A program made the position numbers and the translations under genes. Under the pieces are notes generated by a model. That model did no database searches, was not told where the DNA came from, and saw only the letters and a list, made by a program, of their open reading frames with translations. Below are positions 1 to 6,372 of a stretch of DNA of 10,361 nt, piece after piece; the first letter of the stretch is position 1, and the number at the start of each line of letters is the position of its first letter. Location: contig JAFGJU010000024.1 of the NCBI GenBank assembly GCA_016928935.1, positions 1 to 10,361 on the forward strand, read 5' to 3'. The DNA comes from Candidatus Eiseniibacteriota bacterium (lineage in GTDB: Bacteria > Eisenbacteria > RBG-16-71-46 > JAFGJU01).

Positions 1-214
1 CGGTCTTGAGTATTTTGCAGGTTTCGTACCCGTCCAATTTCGGCATCATGATGTCGAGCACAACGAGGTCCGGCTTGTCGCTCTTCACCTTGTGAAGAGC
101 CTGTTCGCCGTCCAGGGCGGTCACCACCTCGTAGCCCTCCATGCCCAGGCTGAAGTCCAGTATGTGGACGATGTATATCTCGTCGTCCACCACCAGGATC
201 TTCCCCTTCGACAT
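1..214 (-). CDS. Response regulator receiver protein, partial (3' end outside window)
   Basis: The reading frame opens at ATG (214-212) and runs off the left edge after 71 codons without a stop. The visible part is the first half of a CheY-like receiver domain. It starts MSKGKILVVDDE, with acidic residues D10 and D11 for Mg2+ binding. The phosphoacceptor aspartate lies in VVLDIMMPKLDG at about residue 54. An AAGGTGA-type ribosome binding site lies inside the last codons of the upstream kinase gene, and the start is 4 bases after that gene's TGA, so the two are almost certainly co-transcribed and translationally coupled. It is the natural phosphorylation target of the kinase beside it (inference from context). 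The conserved threonine and lysine of the fold and any output domain lie outside the window, so it could be a stand-alone receiver, a DNA-binding regulator, an NtrC-type sigma-54 activator or another GGDEF protein. Confidence 0.93.
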   Translation of the reverse strand, partial: MSKGKILVVDDEIYIVHILDFSLGMEGYEVVTALDGEQALHKVKSDKPDLVVLDIMMPKLDGYETCKILKT

Positions 215-218
215 AATC

Positions 219-2945
219 TCACCTTCCTTCCGTCAGGGTTGCCAATTGACTGCGCCCGTCTGCTCCGGCTGCACACGGCCCGAACCCCCCGACCGCGGCC
301 GCCTTCTCGTCTTCTATCACCTGGATGAGAGTTTCCACGACTTGCTCGTCGAACTGCGTCCCCGCGCAGCGACGGAGCTCCGCCACCACCTCCACGTCGC
401 TGAGCGCCTCCCTGTAAGGTCTCCCCAAACGCATGGATTCGCAGGCGTCCACCACGGCCAGGATCCTACCGCCGAGCGGGATATGCGAGCCGCGCAGATG
501 TCGCGGATACCCTGTGCCGTCCACCCGTTCGTGGTGACACAGTATCAGGTCGTTCACCTGTTCCAAGAACTCGATCGGCCTCACGATTTCGATTCCTTCC
601 TCGGGGTGCCGGTGCAGAAGCTCGATCTCTTTCTCCCCGAACCTGCACGAGCTCTCGACCAGACGGCGCCCTATGCGAACCATTCCGACGTCGTGTATGC
701 TGGCCACGTAGGCCATGACCCCGAGGTCTTGTCCGGTCATCCCCATGCGCCGCGCGACCTCGACCGCGTACTTTACGAACTGCCCGGAGCAGAGTCGCAG
801 CCGGTTTCGCCTCATGTTCACTATTAGAGCCCTCAGCGCCTCCCCCGTGCTCGTGGCCACCCGTCTCACTTCCCTGTACGACTGCAGATTCCTGCATATG
901 ATGCCCACCCGCTCGGCCAGGCAGGACAGCAGAATAGTGTCGTCACCCGTGAACGGAGCGCAGGAGATCTTGTTGTTTACGTTGAGGACGCCGATTATCT
1001 TCCCGCTGTTCTTCACGGGCACGCTGAGGAGCGACTTGGTCTCGTACTGGGGGTGGTTCTCCCTGGAGAATCTCTCGTCTCTTTCTATGTCCGTGATGAG
1101 AAGCGGCTTGCCGTGCTTGGCCACCCAGCCGGACACGCTGTCGCCCACCTTCACCACGGTGTTCTTCACGACGTGGTCCGAGAGCCCCAACGCCGCCCTT
1201 ATGGTCAACTCCTGCATCTCGTCGTCCACCAGCATCAGGGACGCGGTCTTTGCGTTCATGACCTCGGCTATCATCTCGACGGTCAGCTTGGCGATGTTCT
1301 CCGACGTGCGGTCCTCCTCCTCGCTGGTGTTGGCCAGCACCCGCGTCTCCAGCGACTTCTGCGGGAAGACCGTTATGAACTTGGAGCCTTTGCCCTCTTC
1401 GCTCTCGACTTCGATTGTGCCGCCGTGCCACTCCATGATGCTCTTGCATATGGCGAGCCCCAACCCTGCGCCCCCGTATTCCCGCGCCGCCGAGCCGTCC
1501 ACCTGGTAGAAGCGGTCGAATATCTTGTCTACCTCCGCCCCGGGTATGCCCACGCCGGTGTCCTGGACTATCAGCTTCACCACCGCGCCCTCCAGTCTGA
1601 CGCTCAGCGTGACCCTTCCCTCCACGGGCGTGAACTTGATGGCGTTCCCCACGAGGTTGACTATCACCTGTTTCACTAGGTCCTTGTCCGCCTCCAGCAA
1701 GAGCGAGGAATCCGGCACGTCCAACACCACTTCGAGCTTCTTCTTCTCCGCCATGGGCCGCAGCATGGTGACCACGTTCTTCACGACCTGGCCGATGTCG
1801 AACACCTCCTTCTTGATGCGGAAGGTGCCGGACTCGAGCTGGGACAAATCCAGGACGGCGTCTATCAACCGCGCCAGTCTTTCCGTCTCCTCGTGTATGA
1901 TCGTGAGGAACTCCCTCTGCATGGTCTCGTTCTTTGCCCCCACGTTCTCCATCAGTGTCTCCACGTAGGCCTTTATGGAGGTGAGGGGGGTACGAAGCTC
2001 GTGGGAAACGGTGGACACAAAATTGGACTTGAGCTCATTGAGCTCCCTCATCCGTTCCGCGGCTTCCTCCACCCGCTTCGTGTGCTCGGCCAACTCCCGG
2101 TACAGCCTTGCGTTCTCGATTCCGGCGACCACCTGGGAACCGAGTATCTCCAGCAGCTCGATGGTCTCCCTGGTGGGAATTCTCCTGTCCGCCGGGTCGT
2201 CCACCGACAGGTAGCCTATCAACTTCTCTTCTCTCGTCATCAGGGGCACAAACAGCACGTCCTGCTCGTGCCATTCGTCCTCTTCCCTCGGCCCCAGGTC
2301 CGGCACGTACGCGCTTCCGTTTTCCTTGTCGTTCCAGAAGTCGTGCTTGTGGCTGATGAAGTATGAGCCGCTTATCCTGAATTCCGGCCTGAGCCAGCTC
2401 TTGAATTCCTCGATCGGCAGAGGTTTGTTCTCCAGCTTGCGGACGGCGTCCACGCCCAGGCCGGCGAACGCCCTGGCCTCGAGCTGCCCGTTTTCGGGGT
2501 TCAAGATGCGCAGCAGGACTATCCTGAAGCCCATCGCCTCCCTGACAGCCGAAGCGACACCGGTGAGCACGCTGTCAAAATCCAGGTTGGAGTTGATGGC
2601 CGAGGCCACCTCCAGGATCTTCGTCAGCTTCTCGGCCCTCTTCTTGCTCGTCATGAGCTGATGGCGATACAGCTCGGCGACCCGTTCGCGGGCACACTCG
2701 AGCTCGTCGGCCAGGCCCAGCAGTTTCTCGCACCTCTGGCCCAGCACGCTGCGGGTCTCCTTGAGCTTCTTGTTCTTGGTCACGACGACGGCGACGCTCG
2801 CCACGAGCAGGCCCGCGAGCGAAAAGATGACGACGCCGGCCGCGCTCAGGGGGTCCGAGGCGGTGGCGTAAGACTCATAAGCCGCGGACTGCCACTCTAC
2901 GGAGGGCACGGTCCGCACGACGATTGTGACTAGATGTGCAAGCAT
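219..2945 (-). CDS. Membrane hybrid: GAF sensor histidine kinase fused to GAF and variant HD-GYP domains
   Basis: This is a 908-residue sensor kinase with an unusual tail. Seen in order: a short N-terminus and one membrane helix (about 37-56); a coiled coil (about 58-110); a first GAF domain (about 110-285); a linker helix; HisKA with phosphoacceptor H315 in VSHELRTPL; and HATPase_c with N430/N434, DTGVGIP (462-468), FDRFY (476-480) and GGAGLGL (491-497). A second GAF follows (about 545-690), then an HD-GYP domain (about 705-880). The HD-GYP part keeps H751-D752, H780-P781, HHERVDGTGYP (804-814) and D833. Compared with the consensus, the early HSxRV histidine is C719, the HDIGK lysine is M755, and the proline of xxIP is G759. 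The kinase core looks intact, so autophosphorylation and transfer to the adjacent receivers is likely. Whether the tail hydrolyses c-di-GMP is open. The ATG at 2945 has an AGGAA site about 8 bases upstream. The gene begins 31 bases after the preceding regulator. Confidence 0.95.
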   Translation of the reverse strand: MLAHLVTIVVRTVPSVEWQSAAYESYATASDPLSAAGVVIFSLAGLLVASVAVVVTKNKKLKETRSVLGQRCEKLLGLADELECARERVAELYRHQLMTSKKRAEKLTKILEVASAINSNLDFDSVLTGVASAVREAMGFRIVLLRILNPENGQLEARAFAGLGVDAVRKLENKPLPIEEFKSWLRPEFRISGSYFISHKHDFWNDKENGSAYVPDLGPREEDEWHEQDVLFVPLMTREEKLIGYLSVDDPADRRIPTRETIELLEILGSQVVAGIENARLYRELAEHTKRVEEAAERMRELNELKSNFVSTVSHELRTPLTSIKAYVETLMENVGAKNETMQREFLTIIHEETERLARLIDAVLDLSQLESGTFRIKKEVFDIGQVVKNVVTMLRPMAEKKKLEVVLDVPDSSLLLEADKDLVKQVIVNLVGNAIKFTPVEGRVTLSVRLEGAVVKLIVQDTGVGIPGAEVDKIFDRFYQVDGSAAREYGGAGLGLAICKSIMEWHGGTIEVESEEGKGSKFITVFPQKSLETRVLANTSEEEDRTSENIAKLTVEMIAEVMNAKTASLMLVDDEMQELTIRAALGLSDHVVKNTVVKVGDSVSGWVAKHGKPLLITDIERDERFSRENHPQYETKSLLSVPVKNSGKIIGVLNVNNKISCAPFTGDDTILLSCLAERVGIICRNLQSYREVRRVATSTGEALRALIVNMRRNRLRLCSGQFVKYAVEVARRMGMTGQDLGVMAYVASIHDVGMVRIGRRLVESSCRFGEKEIELLHRHPEEGIEIVRPIEFLEQVNDLILCHHERVDGTGYPRHLRGSHIPLGGRILAVVDACESMRLGRPYREALSDVEVVAELRRCAGTQFDEQVVETLIQVIEDEKAAAVGGFGPCAAGADGRSQLATLTEGR

Positions 2946-2976
2946 TTTGCGCTTCCTGGAGGTTTGTGCATGTGTT

Positions 2977-3939
2977 CTATGTGCCGGTCTTCGTGCCCGG
3001 TACCTTCTCTTGTATTGTCCTTCTCTCTTTCACGACGACGCTGCCGCGCATGGACTTGCCGTACGCCTTCAGCTCCGCCGCTATCGCGCTCACCTGGGCG
3101 AAGTGGCTTATCTTGTGGCTCTGACTGTCCACCATGGCTATCGTTATGGTCAACGGCCTGAAGCGCTCCACGTCACCCCTGCGGTTGCGCACCTCTATGT
3201 AGCCCCTCCTGCGGTCGGCCTCGTTGTACAGGAAAAGGACCCTTTGCTCGAACTCCGCCTTAATCCGCTCCCCTATGGCGTCGGCCCTGTCCGGAGTAGT
3301 GATGAAGACAAAGTCGTCGCCGCCTATGTGGCCCACGAAGTCGTCGGGACCGCCCAGTTCTTTCACTACGTCGGTGACCACCGACGCGGTCATCTTTATC
3401 GCCTGGTCGCCTCTCACGTACCCGTAGTAGTCGTTGTACTCCTTGAAGTCGTCCACGTCGCAAATGGCGAAGACAAACGGCTCGTGGGAGACGACTCTTC
3501 TCTTGCCCTCAGTCTCAATCGAGACGTTCCCCGGAAGTCCTGTGAGCGGGTTGGCCTCCCGCTCCGAACTGCTCCACTGTAGAATGCCCCTCACCCTCGC
3601 CACGAGCTCCTTGGAGCTGTAAGGCTTGGTCAGATAGTCGTTGGCGCCGATCTCCAGGCCGTTCACCTTGTCGTTCTCGGTGGACTTGGCGGTGAGCATG
3701 ATTATCGGGACCTTGCTCGTGTGGTAGCCGGCCTTGAGACGCCTGCACACTTCGTGGCCGTCCATCTTGGGCATCATGATGTCCAGGAGGATCAGGTCCG
3801 GCACCTGCCGGTTGACCTCCTCGAGGGCTTTGATCCCGTCCTCGACCGCTATCACTTCGTAACCGGCGCTCTCGAGCTGGAGCTTGAGGACGTGTCTGAT
3901 GTTGGTGTCGTCCTCCGCGATGAGGATCCTCTGCTTCAA
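2977..3939 (-). CDS. Response regulator with variant GGDEF (GGDDF) domain, diguanylate cyclase-like
   Basis: This 320-residue cytoplasmic protein has two domains. The receiver (about 3-118) has acidic pair D10/D11, phosphoacceptor D53 in LLDIMMPKMDG, T83 and K105. The GGDEF-type domain (about 130-300) has PLTGLPG at 131-137, metal and substrate residues in CDVDDFKEYND (160-170), and a signature GGDDF at 206-210. In the known family the fourth signature position is a metal-binding Glu; here it is Asp. The usual RxxD inhibitory site is absent (G197 occupies the Arg position), and the His of the YGH segment is Tyr. It could make c-di-GMP at altered efficiency, bind GTP or c-di-GMP as a sensor, or make another dinucleotide. 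The start is TTG at 3939, chosen because an AGGGAGA site sits just upstream and the receiver begins there at the normal position. A longer upstream reading of 67 residues is cysteine- and proline-rich, unlike a receiver, and runs through the promoter. Confidence 0.93.
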   Translation of the reverse strand: MKQRILIAEDDTNIRHVLKLQLESAGYEVIAVEDGIKALEEVNRQVPDLILLDIMMPKMDGHEVCRRLKAGYHTSKVPIIMLTAKSTENDKVNGLEIGANDYLTKPYSSKELVARVRGILQWSSSEREANPLTGLPGNVSIETEGKRRVVSHEPFVFAICDVDDFKEYNDYYGYVRGDQAIKMTASVVTDVVKELGGPDDFVGHIGGDDFVFITTPDRADAIGERIKAEFEQRVLFLYNEADRRRGYIEVRNRRGDVERFRPLTITIAMVDSQSHKISHFAQVSAIAAELKAYGKSMRGSVVVKERRTIQEKVPGTKTGT

Positions 3940-3944
3940 GCGTT

Positions 3945-3951
3945 TCTCCCT
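3945..3951 (-). promoter_or_regulatory. Ribosome binding site for the TTG-started response regulator
   Basis: On the minus strand the bases read AGGGAGA, followed by AACGC and then TTG at 3939. The strong match to the 16S anti-Shine-Dalgarno and the 5-6 base spacing decide in favour of this rare start codon. No ATG or GTG near the receiver's first residue offers an alternative. Confidence 0.75.
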
Positions 3952-3974
3952 ACGAAATGAAAGACAACAACAGC

Positions 3975-3992
3975 ACGATGGCCGGGCACCGT
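3975..3992 (-). other. Predicted hairpin at the 5' end of the signalling operon transcript
   Basis: On the minus strand ACGGTG, a CCCGGC loop and CATCGT can form a 6-base-pair stem with one G-U pair. It would begin within one or two bases of the transcript start predicted from the sigma-54 promoter. Stem-loops at the very 5' end can protect mRNA from decay; that role here is inference. The stem is short and could be coincidental. Confidence 0.35.
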
Positions 3993-4003
3993 CCTTCGGG
4001 AAA

Positions 4004-4019
4004 GGCAATAAGCGTGCCA
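4004..4019 (-). promoter_or_regulatory. Sigma-54 (RpoN) promoter, -24/-12 elements
   Basis: The minus strand reads TGGCACG-CTTA-TTGCC from 4019 down to 4004. The consensus for RpoN promoters is TGGCACR-N4-TTGCW. Every specified base matches except the last. The invariant GG (4018-4017) and GC (4006-4005) are separated by exactly 10 bases, as required. Transcription should start near 3993-3995, giving an untranslated leader of about 54 bases before the TTG start of the response regulator. Position, direction and spacing all fit a promoter for the three-gene signalling operon. Such promoters need an AAA+ enhancer-binding activator. Confidence 0.85.
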
Positions 4020-4142
4020 GTGACGGGGGACGAGCGGCGGTGAGCGCCGGGCCGTAATAGCTTGTAAATCTGGAGGTTATGGCGTCAGGCGTGGATAGGA
4101 TCGGGGGCGCGCTGGAGACCCCGCGTCGGACATGTTGCACTT

Positions 4143-4167
4143 TGCGAAGGGACTCGCATTGCGCAAT
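4143..4167. promoter_or_regulatory. Candidate upstream activator (enhancer) site: two adjacent dyads
   Basis: Two symmetric elements lie side by side: TGCGA-N6-TCGCA (4143-4158) and the perfect palindrome ATTGCGCAAT (4158-4167). Their centres are 12 bases apart, about one helical turn, and about 155-170 bases upstream of the predicted sigma-54 start. That is the usual distance for activator binding. They share TTGCG/CGCAA half-sites, as expected for a dimeric regulator. The activator is unknown, so this is inference from position and symmetry. Confidence 0.45.
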
Positions 4168-4328
4168 AGGGCGGCTAATTCGCTTCTATTTCAGAAGGTT
4201 CCGTGTCGGGGCGTCGGGGATGTCCAATTCGGGCGCTACCGCGCGAAAATGCCGCCGCGTCTTTCGGCCCGCTGGACCTCCCAAGAGAGACCGTACACGG
4301 GCGCCGGAAAAGCAGCAGAATGGCCGGG

Positions 4329-6347
4329 TCAATGTCCTCCCCCCGACTTCACGTCGAGCAGCATGTTCAGGTTTCGTCGTGCGGCCTCGTAGCCCGGCTT
4401 GTCCCTCAGCGCTTCCTCGAATTGACGGATGGCGCCCTCGATGTCTCCCTGTTCACCGAGTATTATGCCGAGCTGGTTGTGCGCCTCCTCGTTTGTCGGT
4501 TCCAGCTCCAGCACTACCCGCAGCTCCTCGGCGGCGTCCTCGAGCCGCCCCTGCCTGAAGAGGCATATCCCCAGGTTGAAGTGCGCCCGGGGCAGGTAGG
4601 GCTGAATGCCTATCACTCTGTGATACAGGGCGGCGGCCGCGGGATAGTCTCCGAGGCCCTGCCTGAGGAACGCCAGGTTGTACCACGCTTCAACGTAGGT
4701 CGAATCGGCGGCCAGAGCTCGTTCGAAGGCCCACACCGCCTCGCGCATCATGCCTTTCTTCTCGTAGCCCAGACCCAGGTTGTTGAAGGCCTCCGGGTTG
4801 CGCTGGTTGAGCCGCACTGCCTGGCTGAGCTCTCGAATCGCCTCGTCCAGGGTGTTGGGGTGTGCCAGGAACTTGGTCCCCTTGTAAAAGTGTGAGTACC
4901 ACGAGTCGCTCGAAGGCCTTATGCCCATCGCGGTCAGCGCGGGCCTGCCCGTCACGACCGAGAGCAGCACGACGAGAGCGAGCGCCCCCGCGAGGGCTTT
5001 GTACGACTTTCCCAGAACGCGCTCGACGCACCACCACAGGAAGTAGGCGGAGAAAATGGAGAGAACGGGTACGACCTGGACCCTGTACCTTGCGGTGACG
5101 AAAAAGGCGCAAATCGAAATCGTGTAGGCCAGGAGAAACATGTGGAGGAGGAAGAACTTCCTGGTCTTCTTGACAGTCAGGATGACGCCGGCGAGGCCCA
5201 AAGGACCCACAAACCAGAATGAGATGAGGGGTATCGGGGCCGGGAATAGACTCTGCCATATGCGGTAGTCCTCTATTTGAGGGAACTCGTGGCTGTTCCA
5301 GAACAGCAGCAGCTTCTTGAGGTTCAGCGCTACAAACTGCCGGGGACGGGACTTGACGAACTGGAAGGCCTTCTCGAACCAGAAAGCCGACACTTCCGAA
5401 GGCTTGAGCTTCCTGCCGGTTGTTTTTTCGGCGTAGTACCTGCCTGTCGCATCGCTCTCTGGGTCCGCCCCGACAAGGTGGAGCTCCTTGATGGGCTTGC
5501 TGTACAGGCCGTCTGCGTTCTCGTTGTTTCCGATGTAGAAGTTGAGGCCGCCGTTTGAAGTGATGAGCACGAGGTCGTTTCCCCGGACGTAGTTTCGAAT
5601 GGTCACCGGGGCGACGGTGAGACAAGCCCCGAGCACGAGCGTCCCGAAATAGGCCCACCTCTTCCGACGCGGCACGCCGGAGAACAGCGCGAGCCACAGC
5701 AGTATGACTGGGAAGAAGATGATCGCGCTGGCCCGCACCAGCATCGAGAGGCCCAGGAACAGGCCGGCCACAAAGAAGGTCCGCGCCCTGAAGTCCTGTT
5801 CGGGCCGAGCCAGGACGTACAACCAGACCAGGTTCGTGAAGATGCCCAGGAATTCGGCGAGCAACAATCCGTCGAAGAAGAGCAGAGGGCCGTAGAAGGC
5901 AAGAATCACACTCGTGAGAACGGCCGCATGGATGCCGACCAGCCTCTTGCCCATGAGGAACACCAGGGCGCAACTTCCCGCTCCTATCATCAGTTGGACC
6001 GCTACCGCTGCGAGTTGATTGTGGCCGAGCACGAGATACACGAGCGCAAGGAAGTAGGGGTACAGGGGAGCCATGAAGAACGGGTCCTGTCCGAGCCAGT
6101 CTCCGGAGGACAGCCGCACGGCCCATGAGTCGTACAGTCTTGAGTCAAGTATGGGATCGCTGAAGAAGGGATTCTCGCGCAGAGTCGCGAGGTACACGAG
6201 CCTCACGACGACCACCAGCGCCAGGGCAAGGCCCATCGCCCAGGCCGAGTGTATGTTGAGCCGGCGAATGACGGGAGTCGGTCCTGAGTCCGAACCGTCT
6301 TTCTGTCGGGCCCGGGACGCGCCGCGTGTTTTCTTGGAGGGGGTCAT
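4329..6347 (-). CDS. Multi-pass GT-C glycosyltransferase (PMT/ArnT-like, family 39 type) with C-terminal TPR array
   Basis: A 672-residue protein with two halves. After a basic N-terminus, residues about 33-465 form many hydrophobic helices. The first extracytoplasmic loop has acidic residues in DPILDSRLYDSW (64-75) and the downstream PLYPYF segment (94-99) typical of lipid-phosphosugar-dependent GT-C enzymes. Residues about 484-652 are four to five TPR units of 34 residues, for example those starting at 517, 551, 585 and 619. By family it should transfer a sugar from a polyprenyl-phosphate donor to a protein, lipid or glycan on the outer face of the cytoplasmic membrane. The TPRs, placed after the last helix, may bind the acceptor. 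Donor and acceptor cannot be told. The start is ATG 6347, with GGAAAGG 7 bases upstream, 25 bases after the tsaD stop. A TTG 26 codons earlier is possible but would overlap tsaD. The fusion is reminiscent of eukaryotic TMTC O-mannosyltransferases. Confidence 0.88.
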   Translation of the reverse strand: MTPSKKTRGASRARQKDGSDSGPTPVIRRLNIHSAWAMGLALALVVVVRLVYLATLRENPFFSDPILDSRLYDSWAVRLSSGDWLGQDPFFMAPLYPYFLALVYLVLGHNQLAAVAVQLMIGAGSCALVFLMGKRLVGIHAAVLTSVILAFYGPLLFFDGLLLAEFLGIFTNLVWLYVLARPEQDFRARTFFVAGLFLGLSMLVRASAIIFFPVILLWLALFSGVPRRKRWAYFGTLVLGACLTVAPVTIRNYVRGNDLVLITSNGGLNFYIGNNENADGLYSKPIKELHLVGADPESDATGRYYAEKTTGRKLKPSEVSAFWFEKAFQFVKSRPRQFVALNLKKLLLFWNSHEFPQIEDYRIWQSLFPAPIPLISFWFVGPLGLAGVILTVKKTRKFFLLHMFLLAYTISICAFFVTARYRVQVVPVLSIFSAYFLWWCVERVLGKSYKALAGALALVVLLSVVTGRPALTAMGIRPSSDSWYSHFYKGTKFLAHPNTLDEAIRELSQAVRLNQRNPEAFNNLGLGYEKKGMMREAVWAFERALAADSTYVEAWYNLAFLRQGLGDYPAAAALYHRVIGIQPYLPRAHFNLGICLFRQGRLEDAAEELRVVLELEPTNEEAHNQLGIILGEQGDIEGAIRQFEEALRDKPGYEAARRNLNMLLDVKSGGGH

Positions 6348-6372
6348 CGCCAGGCCTTTCCGCAAGAACGGG

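Larger units (their letters stand above)
3940..4328. other. Non-coding regulatory region between the two gene blocks
   Basis: These 389 bases hold no convincing gene. From right to left they contain: a stretch after the glycosyltransferase stop without a T-tailed hairpin; a weak dyad CTTCT-N5-AGAAG (4183-4197); the paired dyads at 4143-4167; an AT-rich patch (about 4055-4070) that could be a bend between enhancer and promoter; a GC dyad CGGCG-N5-CGCCG (4035-4049); the sigma-54 promoter; the leader hairpin; and the ribosome binding site. Open frames that cross it have compositions unlike the neighbouring proteins. The lack of a terminator means some read-through from the ATP synthase block cannot be excluded. 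Confidence 0.7.

Noticed and set aside
42..3807. Similar DNA around the receiver phosphorylation sites (near 42-80 and 3770-3807) as a repeat or recent duplication
   Set aside because: The match covers only the conserved LDIMMPK core. The flanking receiver sequences differ, as expected for two ordinary members of the family.
3940..4140. N-terminal extension of the GGDDF response regulator by 67 residues
   Set aside because: The extra residues are rich in Pro, Arg and a run of Cys, unlike receiver N-termini. They would be translated through the sigma-54 promoter, and a good ribosome binding site supports the TTG at 3939.
4240..4328. Terminator for the atp-tsaD-glycosyltransferase block
   Set aside because: Only a 4-base-pair stem (GCCG/CGGC) followed several bases later by four T was found on the minus strand, too weak to call.
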